A DNA stretch of 40,847 nt from Ilumatobacter nonamiensis YM16-303 (GCF_000350145.1 NZ_BAOL01000004.1:1-40847), one strand, 5' to 3'. Numbered from the stretch's first letter, positions 31,459-40,745 are shown. The notes: generated by a model from the letters alone, not told the origin. Program-made: numbers and translations.

Positions 31459-34337
31459 GACGCCGCTCCCGTCGGGAGGAGCACGTACACACCGACGACG
31501 TCGACGGGGGTGACCGCACGGACGCTTAGCCCGCGCTTTGCGGCTTGCGCGCCTTCGCGGACCCGCCGGTGAGCGGCGAGCAGCTCGTCCGCGCTCGTAC
31601 GCGCCATCCCGTCGAGATGCTCGGAGAGTTCGTCCAAACCATCGAGGACCCGTTGCAGGGCGTGCGCCTTCGTGTCGGCCGGGACATTGGCCGATGGCTC
31701 CGCATCTAGCAACTGCACCGTCGCGTTGTCGGCGAGCCATGTTGCGTTCGCCGGTGCGCCCTCAAAGGCGACGGTCACCGCATCTTCGGTGACCACCGTG
31801 CGGACTCCGGTTGTGCCGGGCAGGTCGAGATGGAAACGCAATCGAACCACGAGCAGCGTCGTGCGCGTTGACACCGCATCCGTGCGCATCACCCCGGCGC
31901 GCGTCGCCGGTCGATGAACACCGGGCCCGAGCGCCTGAGCATCGAGCGTGGCATCGAGCACGAACCGAGCCACCGCAGCGACATGTGCATCGGTGCGAGC
32001 CAGCAGCGCCTCGCGACGAGGCACCGGGAAGTCACGGTGAAACGGCAGTGGCTCGCGGTGGCCCGGTGGCAGGGCATCGCGCAGGCCGATCGGCAGTGTC
32101 GCCGTGTGAGTAACGAACCCGTCGACCTTCGGATCGGTGGTGACACTCGCACCGAGCGCTCGCAGCGATTCGCGTGTGAACTGCTCGACATCGGCGTGGC
32201 GGCCAAGCGCCGCGCGCGCCGCGGACACCTCTCGCTGTACGTCATCGGGGTGGATTGCGCCCTGGGCGTACTTGGTCTGCGATCGACGCTCGCGCTCAGC
32301 GGCGCTCTCCCACTCACGATGAAGGTCGTCGCGCTGGGTCTGCATCCCGAGGTCGAAGGTGAGCTGGCTCGGGTCGCGCTGGCCGCGTAGAATCAGGCCC
32401 TCCATCAACGCTTCGACGACGCTGTCACTCCGATCGGGGACGGGCACCGCCACACCCGTCGCTCTCGAGATCTCGCGGTGCTTGCGAATCAGGACGTCAA
32501 GCACGATGCCGTCGATCTGGTTGTCGATGCCGAACAACGTGGTGGCACGCACGATGTCGCGCCGCTGGCCGAAACGGTCGACTCGTCCCTCGCGTTGCTC
32601 GTGGCGCGTCGGGTTCCAGGCCAAGTCGTAGTGGACGACCGCTTGGAAATGCTCCTGCAGGTTGACCCCCTCGGACAGGCAGTCGGTTGCGACGAGCACG
32701 TGGCGGCGATCGGGGTCGGCGGTGAGTTCGTCGATGCGGGCGATGCGCTCGGCGGGCGGTAGCTCGCCGGTGACCGCCGCGACGCTGACGCCTTTGCCGA
32801 GGCCCGCGGCGAGGTGCTCGGCGACATATCCCGCAGTTGGGATGAACCGGCAGAACACGATCGGATCGAACCCGTCTTGGAGGAGGCCCTTCACCTCGCT
32901 GATCAGTGCCTTGAGCTTGGCATCGCCCTTTGGTCCCGCGAGTTCTTCGGCCTGCACGGCGAGGCCCAACAGTCGCCGGCTTTGTCGCAAGTAGTCCTCG
33001 CCCTCGTCGTCGTCGGCGATCTCGGAGGCACCGGCGACGAGATCGGCCGACTCGATGGCTTCATCGACGCCCGTGTCGAGAACGGTCTCTCGCCCGATGG
33101 CGTCGACCTCGGCGACCGATGCGGCATCGGCGGCCTTCGCCCTTGTTCGTAGAGTCGCCGCAGCTGCCGGTGGGGACGACGCCAAAGATCGAAGCAGCGC
33201 AAGCGCTGACCACCATCGCACTCGCTGGCGAACCTGTCCCGTCGGTGAGTCGGGGTCGGCGACCTGCTCTCGGGCAAAGTCGACCACCTTGTCAAACAAC
33301 GCGCGGTAGTCGGCCGTCAGCTCATACGGAGCGTCTTTCGTCTCGCGATCGCTCGGAAACGCCGTCTCCTCGTCGAGGTAGTGGCGAATGTCTGCCCGGC
33401 GACGTTGCACGAAGTGGCGTGCAAGCTTGGTGCGTCCCGCAGCCGTTTCGAGGTCGATCGTCGCCAGCTCGGGGTCGAGCAGGCCGATCAGATTGCGGAA
33501 CCCCTCTTCCTTGCCAGAGTGCGGGGTCGCCGTCACGAGCACGAGGTGTCGAGATGTATCGGCGGCAACGTCTTTCAGCAACTCGTAGCGCTGCGTGCGC
33601 GCACCTGCCGCTACCGATTCCGACACAGCTCCGTGTGCCTCGTCGACCACTACAAGGTTGGGGCAGTGATTCAGGAACTCCTGGCGTCTGGTGTGTGACT
33701 TGATGAAGTCGGTCGACACGACCACGAAGGGGTACTTGTCGAACAGCGACTCGTTGAGCATCAACCCGCGAGTCAGCTTCGTCACGGTCGACGGCAGCAC
33801 CAGTTCGGCCTCGATCGCGAACTTCTCGCGCAGCTCAGATTGCCACTGCTCCGCTAGCGCCGGGCTACACAGCACGGCCAGTCCGCTCGCATCGCCCTGG
33901 GCGAGCAGCTCGGTCACGATCAGACCCGCCTCGATTGTCTTGCCGATTCCGACGTCGTCGGCGATGAGCATGCGCACCGGCTCCTGCCGCAACGCCATCA
34001 TCAGCGGAACGTACTGATAGGCGCGGGGCTCCACGGCGAGGCCGGCGAGCGAACGGAACGGCCCGGCAGTCGAGCGAAAGCCCAGCCGGAGCGCCGTCCG
34101 CAGCATTGAGGCGCTCGTCGCATCACCGAGGTCATCGACGGTCGGCGGGGCAAAGCTTGCCTCCACCACCTCCTCCAGCGCAGGGAACACTGCGGCAGTG
34201 TCGTCGTCGCCGCCGCCGAGTGGTCGCACGATCAAGAGATCGGGTTCGCTTTCAGGGAGCACCACCCACTCGCGGCCACGAGTGCGCACGAGTGCGCCCG
34301 GCGCGAAGGAATGCGTTGGGCTGACGGTGTCGGTCAT
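31455..34337 (-). CDS. drmD: SNF2-family helicase, DISARM DrmD-like
   Basis: This 960-residue protein is a superfamily 2 Snf2/RapA-type ATPase. Motif I is LIADDVGIGKTIEAGLI (about 121-137), motif II VVVDEAHGAVS (about 227-237), motif III LVTATPHSGKEEGF, and the C-terminal lobe has VLVATDCLSEGVNLQEHF and RVDRFGQRRDI. Its C-terminal 300 residues form an uncharacterised helical and beta region. Its ATG at 34337 overlaps the previous stop (ATGA) and its own stop overlaps the methylase start (GTGA). A SNF2 ATPase coupled to a large adenine methylase is the hallmark of DISARM class 1, where DrmD fulfils this role. It probably translocates on double-stranded DNA. Stand-alone helicases of this type also exist, so the name rests on context. 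Confidence 0.82.
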   Translation of the reverse strand: MTDTVSPTHSFAPGALVRTRGREWVVLPESEPDLLIVRPLGGGDDDTAAVFPALEEVVEASFAPPTVDDLGDATSASMLRTALRLGFRSTAGPFRSLAGLAVEPRAYQYVPLMMALRQEPVRMLIADDVGIGKTIEAGLIVTELLAQGDASGLAVLCSPALAEQWQSELREKFAIEAELVLPSTVTKLTRGLMLNESLFDKYPFVVVSTDFIKSHTRRQEFLNHCPNLVVVDEAHGAVSESVAAGARTQRYELLKDVAADTSRHLVLVTATPHSGKEEGFRNLIGLLDPELATIDLETAAGRTKLARHFVQRRRADIRHYLDEETAFPSDRETKDAPYELTADYRALFDKVVDFAREQVADPDSPTGQVRQRVRWWSALALLRSLASSPPAAAATLRTRAKAADAASVAEVDAIGRETVLDTGVDEAIESADLVAGASEIADDDEGEDYLRQSRRLLGLAVQAEELAGPKGDAKLKALISEVKGLLQDGFDPIVFCRFIPTAGYVAEHLAAGLGKGVSVAAVTGELPPAERIARIDELTADPDRRHVLVATDCLSEGVNLQEHFQAVVHYDLAWNPTRHEQREGRVDRFGQRRDIVRATTLFGIDNQIDGIVLDVLIRKHREISRATGVAVPVPDRSDSVVEALMEGLILRGQRDPSQLTFDLGMQTQRDDLHREWESAAERERRSQTKYAQGAIHPDDVQREVSAARAALGRHADVEQFTRESLRALGASVTTDPKVDGFVTHTATLPIGLRDALPPGHREPLPFHRDFPVPRREALLARTDAHVAAVARFVLDATLDAQALGPGVHRPATRAGVMRTDAVSTRTTLLVVRLRFHLDLPGTTGVRTVVTEDAVTVAFEGAPANATWLADNATVQLLDAEPSANVPADTKAHALQRVLDGLDELSEHLDGMARTSADELLAAHRRVREGAQAAKRGLSVRAVTPVDVVGVYVLLPTGAAS

Positions 34338-37300
34338 CGACCGTTCCCTTGTCCGAAGACAGAGGGATGCAACTTCACCACGCTGGACCAATCGTCGTCA
34401 TGGCGTACCCGCACGACATGCCAGCCGGCATCGAGTAGCCGATCCTCGGCCGCTGCGTCGCGGGCGGCGGCGTGGTCGGTGTCGTGGTCCGGGCCATCGA
34501 CGAACACGGCGACATCGAGACCCGGCCGGTCATAGACGAAATCGGGTCGAGCACGGGCACCATCCACCGTGACCTGAGCCCGGTCGGGGAGGCGGAATCC
34601 ACCATCGTGCAGGAAGTCGAGGAAGCGCCGTTCGAGTGACGAGTCGGCGAATGCGCTCAGATAGTCGATCGCCGCATCGGCCGATCGCCCGCCGGCACCG
34701 GTGGCGGTCACCGAGCCGGCGAGGTCGAGCAGCAGATCGCGCACGAGCGTGCGATCGATGAGGCTGTGCTGGAACTGGTTCGAATAGCTCAGGAGGCAGT
34801 CGTAGCAGCCCTGCACGCATCGTTCCGTGACGCCTTCGGCCGCGCCGAGATCTTCGCCAGTGCCCGAATCGAAGTGGCAGATCTCGAGCGCCGATCGTGC
34901 CGCTCGGGCGAGCGCGGTCGGTTCGATGACGAGCCGGCGCAGCACGCCGGCGCCGCCCTCGGCCGACTCCGTCAGCAGGAAGCGCCCCCGTTCGTCGAGG
35001 TCCGGAAGCGGCTGAGTCGTGAGCTCAGAATCCTCGAGCTGGAACTCAGCCTCGATCCCGCGTTCGAGCGCGTACTGCAGGCTGATGGCGGTGGCATCGT
35101 CGAGTGATCGGGAGAAGCGAGCAACCACGATGTTGCGCGTGTCCTCGACGTACGGGATCACCTTCTTCCGTGTCTGCACGTCGTCGGCACCTTCGAGATC
35201 CCCGTCGCCACCATCGTCAGCGCCGGACACTGCCGAATCGCTCAGCCATCGGCCCTCAACCGTGTGCAACCAGTAACCGCGATCGTCGCGGTCCTTGCGG
35301 CGACGGCGACCGATGTTGGCCACCCGGATGGTCGCTGCGTCGCCGTAGGTGAGGTCCATCACTTCGGTGTCGTCGGCATCGTTCACGGCGGCAACCAGCT
35401 TGTCGGGGCGATCGGCACGGGTCGAGAATCGGTAGCTGACCTCCAACTCGAAGCCACTGCGCCGCCGTTCCTCTTCGTCACTCGAAATGCGCTCGCGACG
35501 TCGAGTGTGGACGGTCTGCAACCGGATCAGATCGTAGGTCTTCGCCCCGAGGCGAGCGTCGCACAACTCGCAGCGATCGAGGCCGTCAGCATCGATGTGG
35601 TGATAGCCGCACGCCTGACACCGCAATGCCGTCTCGGTCGCGACCTGACCGGGTTCGTCCGCGCTGCGCGGGAGCTGGATGCGGTTGACGACGAAGCGAG
35701 CGCCTTCGTGATAGATGAGCGACCCAGGACCGAACTCACTGATCGCGAGGAATCGTGGTCGCTGCACGAAGTCGCCGCGCTGGTCTCGACCGGCCTGGCG
35801 CCGGCTACCCGGGATGTATGCGGCCAGCGGGAGCCGGGGGAACGAGTAGCCGGGAAGAAACCCCTCGGATGCGAGATAGCGATACGGGTAGAAGTCGGTC
35901 TGGCCCTCGGACGCATCGTCGTTGCGCAATACTGACAGTCGATCGCGAGCTTCCCGTTCGCGCGCCGCTGCGATGTTGCGCACGTACTTACCGGCGGTGG
36001 TGTCGACTGCGAGGCGGCCCTGCTCGCGGTATTCGTCCATGGCTCCCCGGTACAGGTCGCGCCAGCGGTCGAATGCGTCGTCGAGGCGCTGCGGAGCGAA
36101 TCGGAGCGTGTCGCCGAGCCAGTCGTCGGTGAACCACAGCGGCACTCCGCCCGACGCATCCCACGTCTGTCGCAGGTCGTCGAAGAGATCAATCGCCGCA
36201 TGTTCGGCGCGCCGTCGCGCGTCAGAATCGAGCAACCTGACCATGATCTCGGGTTGAATGTCGAGCGACGCCTCGTCGCCATCTGACTCGAGGACGTCGG
36301 TGATCGAGGACTTCATCGACTGGCCAGTTTCGGCCAACCAAATTGCGTTCACGTGGGAACGGATGAGTTCTTCGTTTGCGAGATCGAGGCGTGGCGCCTG
36401 CACCGAACCCGACACCATTTGATCGCTGCGGCGGAACCAGTACGAGTCGTGGCTGTTACCCGTTGAGCAGTAGGTCACGACGAGCGCAGGTTGCCCGGAT
36501 CGGCCAGCGCGGCCGGAGCGTTGGGCGTAGTTGGCCGGCGTGGGTGGGACGTTCCGCATACCCACCGCGTTGAGGCTGGCGATGTCGACACCGAGCTCCA
36601 TCGTCGGCGAGCAGAACAGCAGGGGCAGCTCGCCGGACCGGAACTCGTTCTCGCGCCGTTCGCGCTCGACGGCTTGGACCTGTGCGGTGTGTTCCTTCGC
36701 CGTCATGCCCACGAGGGAGGTCGCCACATCGCGATACAGATCGCGGAAGAACGGATTGACCCGCGATGTGGCCTCCGGATTCAGATGCTTGCGCAGCGCG
36801 TCTGTCGCTCCGTGTGTGCCGTCGCCGGGCAGCCACCGGATCGATGCAGCGCGCAGTCGATAGCCACGTTCGATCGGCCCCCGGCCGCGTGGCCCGACCG
36901 CAACGTCGACCTCAGCCAAGACACCATTGTCGGTCAGGTTCTTCAACACCAGATCGATCGCATTCTGTGCCTCGTCGGTAGCGAGTGATCCCGATGCTTG
37001 ACCCAACCCCTTCGAGCCGCGCATGTAGCGGCCGAGGCCGCCGCGCCAGGTCAGGTTGAGAACGCCACGCCCGAGGCCGGGTCGACCAGGTTGGGGAATG
37101 GCAACACCGACATCCTCGAGCTGCTCGTTCTCGCCGATCTGCCACTGCGCGTTGAGGCGCTGGCGGCTGGTCCGCTGGAGCTGCTCGAACCCGTGAGCAC
37201 TCAGGCAGTCCACGTCGATCGCCAAGACGCGCCTGAACTCGTCGAGCAAGATGCCCATGAGCTCGGCCCTCAGCGCGGGTGGCGCTGCGGCGAGATGAGG

Positions 37301-39559
37301 GTCGATCTGCCAGATCTGCTCGGCTTCGGCGAGCTGATCTAGGCCGATGTACTCGACACGCAACAACCCGACCTGTTCGAGGTTGGGCATCGTCACGCGC
37401 CACCCGCGCTTCAGATCAACGTAGAGCCGATACTCGATGACGTGGCGCAGGGCGCTCATCGTCTGGTCGTGGCCGATGATCGCATCAGGTGCTGCGGAGA
37501 AGTCGCTCGGCCCGAGCGCAAGTGCCTCCGTGACACGGTGCGCAACCGACTCGTGGGTGAGACCGTCCGGCGCGTCCGCAAGCGCTTCAGCAAGAGCGCC
37601 ACGCAGCAACGAGACCTGAACGAAATCGTTGAAGTGACCGGCCTGAAGCGAGGCGTCCTGGCGATTGTCCACGAAGGTGAGCAGCTTGCGTGCTTCGTCG
37701 GCGAGATCCTCGGCCTGGCGCAAGCTTCGAACCACGCTGGTGCTCACGACCGTCATCGCCGACGAACGACCCTCCTGGTCGAGCGTGGCGAGCTTTGAGA
37801 AGTCATTGCTTCGTGGCTGGTCGTAGGTGACACCGCAACGAAGACAGAACGAGAACGGTGTCGAGATGAACCAGGCCGGAACGTCCTCGGCAGCGTCGGT
37901 CTTTACGCCGTCGGGCCGCACGTGCACCTTGGTCGGGAGGTATTTCTTGCGCACCGGCAACACTTGAGCCGAGTTGTCGTCACCTTCACTCGTCCAGTGC
38001 TCGGGCACCCGACCCTCAGCGAGTGGATCGAGTGGCCACGGATAGTCCGTCGAGATGTAGAGGTAGCCGTTGACCGCATCGCCGCCCGAGGCATCTGCGT
38101 CGCGCCGGGCAACGAAGGTTTCCTGGCCATACGGAGCGGTCTTGGCAACGACGTAGTACTCCTGGCCACACTCCCGGCAGAATCCGAGCGGAAGGAGCAC
38201 CTTCTCGGAGTCGTCGGGTACCCGCACCTGGTAGCGGTCGGTGAGATACCGGTCGCCTTCCGCTCCGATGCTCGCGTAGACGGTGTCCCCCTTCGACAGG
38301 AACTGGTGTAGTCGGAACGCGAAGATCGGGCGACCGTTGGGCCCCCGAAGCGATGAGCCCGCAAGCAGCGTCGACTCGATCGCCATCCGGCATTGGAAGG
38401 CAGAGCGACCGGTGAGCTCGGCGAGGCTTTCCGACGCTGCGGTCACAGTCGTCGGCCGTTGCCGAGCGAGTTCGCCCGAGGACGGACCTGCGGCGATTCC
38501 GAACGTCGACTCGACCCAGCGTGCAAGCGGATCGTTGACGAACTCGCCCACCTCGGTGGGTGGGTTCGCGTCGATCGCCCGTCGAAGCTCGTCCGCCGAT
38601 GCCGGTTGCTCGTCGGTGGCCCTCAGGAGCGTCTCACCGATCACATGGTCGGGGTCGACCCGAGTCCCGAACAAGCGCGTCGCAACGTCGGCCACGAGTG
38701 CGGCCTGGTCGGTTGCCGACCCTTCGGTCGTCATCGTCGCTGACGTGCCCACGACTTGGAGGGCGGGTGACTTACACGCGCTGCGCACCCGGCGGATCAG
38801 CATCGCCACGTCGCTCCCCTGGCGACCTCGATAGGTGTGTAACTCGTCCAGGACGAGAAACTCGAGACCCTCGGCAGCCCGAATGAGGTGCTTGCGCTCG
38901 TCGGGCCGCGTCAGGACGAGATCGAGCATGACGTAGTTCGTCAGGATGATGTCGGGCGGATGCGCCAGAATCTTGGCTCGATCGTCGGGGGTCTCCTGCC
39001 CCGTGTAGCGAGCGAACGTGACCGGCTCGTTGCCGACGCCGAAGCCGAACTCCAAGAACTTGCGCAGCTCATTCATCTGGCTGTTCGCAAGCGCGTTCAT
39101 CGGATACACGATGATCGCCCGGACCCTGCGCTCGTCGGGCCGTTCTTCTTTCGCCCGGATCACCCGATCGACGATGGGCGCAATGTAGGCGAGCGACTTT
39201 CCGGAACCGGTGCCAGTCGTGAGGACGTACGAGCTGCCGGTCCGAGCCGCTTCGATCGCTTCACGCTGATGGCGATGAAAGCGAATGGGCGAGCCAACCC
39301 CTGTATCCAACTCGCTGTCCTTCACCCGGAAGACCTTCCCTGACGTGGGATGAAGGAGGCCGGCGGCCACGAGTTCGTCGACGGATCCACCCGTCGCAAA
39401 GTTCGGGTTGAGTGAGAGCCAGGGTTGAGGCCACTGTCGCCCTTCGGTCGATCGTTTCTCCAGTAATTCTGCAATCCGATCGTCACGCGCCTCGACGAAC
39501 GACGAGGTGAACGACTGATAATCGCGGACCAGCTGATCCCGCACCCCAAACACGTCCAC
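34334..39559 (-). CDS. Giant DEAD/DEAH helicase with DUF1998 and C-terminal nuclease-like domain
   Basis: This 1741-residue protein combines parts usually split between DISARM DrmA and DrmB. A superfamily 2 helicase has motif I VLTTGTGSGKSLAYIAP (about 112-128), motif II LVLDELHTYRGR (about 233) and motif VI in NYAQRSGRAGRSGQPA. Zinc-type pairs occur in FCRECGQEYY and FCLRCGVTY. The C-terminal DUF1998 region has CQACGYHHIDADGLDRCELC (about 1312-1332) and the cysteine cluster RCVQGCYDCLLSY (about 1578-1590), as in MrfA/YprA-like helicases. The last 100 residues (LERRFLDFLHDGGFRLP, then ARPDFVYDRPGLDVAVFVDG, then DAGWHVVRVRHDD) look like a Vsr/DUF559 PD-(D/E)xK nuclease. Druantia DruE is an alternative relative. 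It starts at GTG 39559 with no evident ribosome-binding site and heads the eight-gene array. Confidence 0.82.
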   Translation of the reverse strand: MDVFGVRDQLVRDYQSFTSSFVEARDDRIAELLEKRSTEGRQWPQPWLSLNPNFATGGSVDELVAAGLLHPTSGKVFRVKDSELDTGVGSPIRFHRHQREAIEAARTGSSYVLTTGTGSGKSLAYIAPIVDRVIRAKEERPDERRVRAIIVYPMNALANSQMNELRKFLEFGFGVGNEPVTFARYTGQETPDDRAKILAHPPDIILTNYVMLDLVLTRPDERKHLIRAAEGLEFLVLDELHTYRGRQGSDVAMLIRRVRSACKSPALQVVGTSATMTTEGSATDQAALVADVATRLFGTRVDPDHVIGETLLRATDEQPASADELRRAIDANPPTEVGEFVNDPLARWVESTFGIAAGPSSGELARQRPTTVTAASESLAELTGRSAFQCRMAIESTLLAGSSLRGPNGRPIFAFRLHQFLSKGDTVYASIGAEGDRYLTDRYQVRVPDDSEKVLLPLGFCRECGQEYYVVAKTAPYGQETFVARRDADASGGDAVNGYLYISTDYPWPLDPLAEGRVPEHWTSEGDDNSAQVLPVRKKYLPTKVHVRPDGVKTDAAEDVPAWFISTPFSFCLRCGVTYDQPRSNDFSKLATLDQEGRSSAMTVVSTSVVRSLRQAEDLADEARKLLTFVDNRQDASLQAGHFNDFVQVSLLRGALAEALADAPDGLTHESVAHRVTEALALGPSDFSAAPDAIIGHDQTMSALRHVIEYRLYVDLKRGWRVTMPNLEQVGLLRVEYIGLDQLAEAEQIWQIDPHLAAAPPALRAELMGILLDEFRRVLAIDVDCLSAHGFEQLQRTSRQRLNAQWQIGENEQLEDVGVAIPQPGRPGLGRGVLNLTWRGGLGRYMRGSKGLGQASGSLATDEAQNAIDLVLKNLTDNGVLAEVDVAVGPRGRGPIERGYRLRAASIRWLPGDGTHGATDALRKHLNPEATSRVNPFFRDLYRDVATSLVGMTAKEHTAQVQAVERERRENEFRSGELPLLFCSPTMELGVDIASLNAVGMRNVPPTPANYAQRSGRAGRSGQPALVVTYCSTGNSHDSYWFRRSDQMVSGSVQAPRLDLANEELIRSHVNAIWLAETGQSMKSSITDVLESDGDEASLDIQPEIMVRLLDSDARRRAEHAAIDLFDDLRQTWDASGGVPLWFTDDWLGDTLRFAPQRLDDAFDRWRDLYRGAMDEYREQGRLAVDTTAGKYVRNIAAAREREARDRLSVLRNDDASEGQTDFYPYRYLASEGFLPGYSFPRLPLAAYIPGSRRQAGRDQRGDFVQRPRFLAISEFGPGSLIYHEGARFVVNRIQLPRSADEPGQVATETALRCQACGYHHIDADGLDRCELCDARLGAKTYDLIRLQTVHTRRRERISSDEEERRRSGFELEVSYRFSTRADRPDKLVAAVNDADDTEVMDLTYGDAATIRVANIGRRRRKDRDDRGYWLHTVEGRWLSDSAVSGADDGGDGDLEGADDVQTRKKVIPYVEDTRNIVVARFSRSLDDATAISLQYALERGIEAEFQLEDSELTTQPLPDLDERGRFLLTESAEGGAGVLRRLVIEPTALARAARSALEICHFDSGTGEDLGAAEGVTERCVQGCYDCLLSYSNQFQHSLIDRTLVRDLLLDLAGSVTATGAGGRSADAAIDYLSAFADSSLERRFLDFLHDGGFRLPDRAQVTVDGARARPDFVYDRPGLDVAVFVDGPDHDTDHAAARDAAAEDRLLDAGWHVVRVRHDDDWSSVVKLHPSVFGQGNGR

Positions 39560-40090
39560 GTTGTGAAGCTACTCGCAGCGGTCAATTCGTGGCAGAACCC
39601 CGAACGCGACCGACCCGTCAGCCGCCGATCACCGCCACGAGATTGCCTACACGATCGATTGCCTGCCTTCTCCCCCACCCAACGAGAACTCGACCTACAG
39701 CTACACAGATTCACCGAGGGTGTGGACCGGCTCGACCGTGCTACGCGCTTCCGGGTATTTGCCATGACCGACGCCGTCACGATTCTGGGCCTGGTGCGGC
39801 CATGGTGCCACCTACCTCCGAGACGCGCTCGATGTCGGAGCGATTCATCCCGACGAACTCGACGGTCTCACCCTGCGCACCCCCGCCGCGGCGCTGCTCG
39901 ACATGGCCGGTGAAGAGTCGCCGATGACCGCTTCCGATCGGTACGCGACGGTCAGGATGTTTTACGACGCAATCAAGGTCCGCGTCGCGACCGAGTCCGT
40001 GAGATCGGGCCACTCCAGATCGACGTAGAAGCCATCGAACAACTCCTGCGCGCAGACGAGCGCCGGAGTACGCCTTGGTACGGTGTGAGC
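39560..40090. other. Gene-poor region with degraded coding remnants
   Basis: About 530 bases between the divergent helicase operon and the toxin-antitoxin pair. No intact gene is supported. On the plus strand readable fragments occur in shifting frames: from about 39797 GATYLRDALDVGAIHPDELD continuing LTLRTPAAALLDMAGEESPM to a stop at 40029, then in another frame IGPLQIDVEAIEQLLRADER to about 40088. This looks like a decayed gene of unknown family. The promoter of the eight-gene minus-strand array must also lie near 39560-39700. Confidence 0.4.
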
Positions 40091-40336
40091 ATGACGGAAG
40101 TTGGACGAGCGGTCTTGGCCGAAGCGCTCGACCTGCCCGTGCGTGAGCGCGCGGACATCGCCGCCGAGCTCCTCGCCAGCCTTCGAGCGCCCGAGGACGC
40201 GAGCGATCACGACGTCGAACGATTGTGGGCCGACGAGATCCGGCGACGCGTCGAGCGAGTCGAGTCTGGTGAGAGTGCAACGGTTCCGTGGGACGACGTT
40301 CGCGCCGAAGCTGAACGGCGACTCGCTCAGAGGTGA
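40091..40336 (+). CDS. Antitoxin of the TIGR02574 addiction-module family
   Basis: This 81-residue acidic protein matches the 'putative addiction module component' family: LAEALDLPVRERADIAAELL near the N-terminus, then ERLWADEIRRRVERVESGES, then PWDDVRAEAERRLAQR. These short helical antitoxins bind and neutralise the ParE/RelE-type toxin encoded next to them and usually repress their shared promoter. ATG at 40091 is preferred over the GTG two codons upstream. Its stop overlaps the toxin start by 4 bases (GTGA). It lies just inside the tRNA-associated right boundary and would stabilise the island. Confidence 0.85.
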   Translation: MTEVGRAVLAEALDLPVRERADIAAELLASLRAPEDASDHDVERLWADEIRRRVERVESGESATVPWDDVRAEAERRLAQR

Positions 40337-40650
40337 GCCGTGCGGTTCGCTTCGATCCAGCCGCACGACTCGAAACGCTCGAAGCCGCCGAGTGGTACGA
40401 CGAACAACGAGCCGGGCTCGGAGAAGAGTTCCTCCACGCAATCGACCGAACCATCGACCTCGCTCGTCGACGCAGAGTTCCGGGTGCACCCGTCGCCAGG
40501 CTCGAAGACCTCGAAGACGTTCGTCGACTCCCCATCCTGCGATTCCCGTACCAGCTCGTCATAACCGTCTCGGCCGACGAGCTCGTCATTGTCGCGGTCA
40601 TGCATGAGCGACGTAGACCCGCATACTGGATCGATCGTCTCGACGAGTGA
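40333..40650 (+). CDS. ParE/RelE-type toxin
   Basis: This 105-residue protein has the RelE/ParE superfamily pattern: VRFDPAARLETLEAAEWYDE with the helix RAGLGEEFLHAIDRTIDLAR, then the strands VRRLPILRFPYQLVITVSAD and ELVIVAVMHERRRPAYWIDR. ParE toxins poison DNA gyrase and RelE toxins cleave mRNA on the ribosome; the AEWYDE and HERRRP segments are typical of the ParE-like group paired with TIGR02574 antitoxins, but the target is not proven. GTG at 40333 overlaps the antitoxin stop, so the pair is co-translated. Confidence 0.85.
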   Translation: MSRAVRFDPAARLETLEAAEWYDEQRAGLGEEFLHAIDRTIDLARRRRVPGAPVARLEDLEDVRRLPILRFPYQLVITVSADELVIVAVMHERRRPAYWIDRLDE

Positions 40651-40697
40651 CCGACCCCGGCGGGCGCGCTGACCGGCGTGCCTAATTCGTGCCTAGA

Positions 40698-40745
40698 ACA
40701 ACGCGAAACAGGGCGGATTTCGGCACAACAGCGAACAACACGAAC
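40698..40745 (+). repeat. Three imperfect direct repeats near the attachment site
   Basis: ACAACGCGAAAC at 40698-40709, ACAACAGCGAAC at 40725-40736 and ACAACACGAAC at 40735-40745 share the outline ACAAC-N0-1-RCGAA-C. They sit 70-115 bases inside the tRNA-derived sequence, a typical distance for arm-type binding sites of tyrosine integrases. The function is inferred from position. Confidence 0.45.

Noticed and set aside
31458-31740. The upstream extension of the methylase frame to 31740
   Set aside because: It is arginine/alanine-rich shadow text antisense-free but overlapping the end of the SNF2 helicase; GTG at 31458 with a GTGA overlap is the better start.
27424-39559. A BREX system, because of the large PglX-like methylase
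   Set aside because: No PglZ, BrxC-type ATPase, BrxA or BrxB is present; the neighbours are a SNF2 helicase and a DUF1998 helicase, which fit DISARM better.
39962-40489. A 175-codon minus-strand frame
   Set aside because: It runs antisense to the antitoxin and toxin genes, which have clear family patterns and a 4-base overlap.
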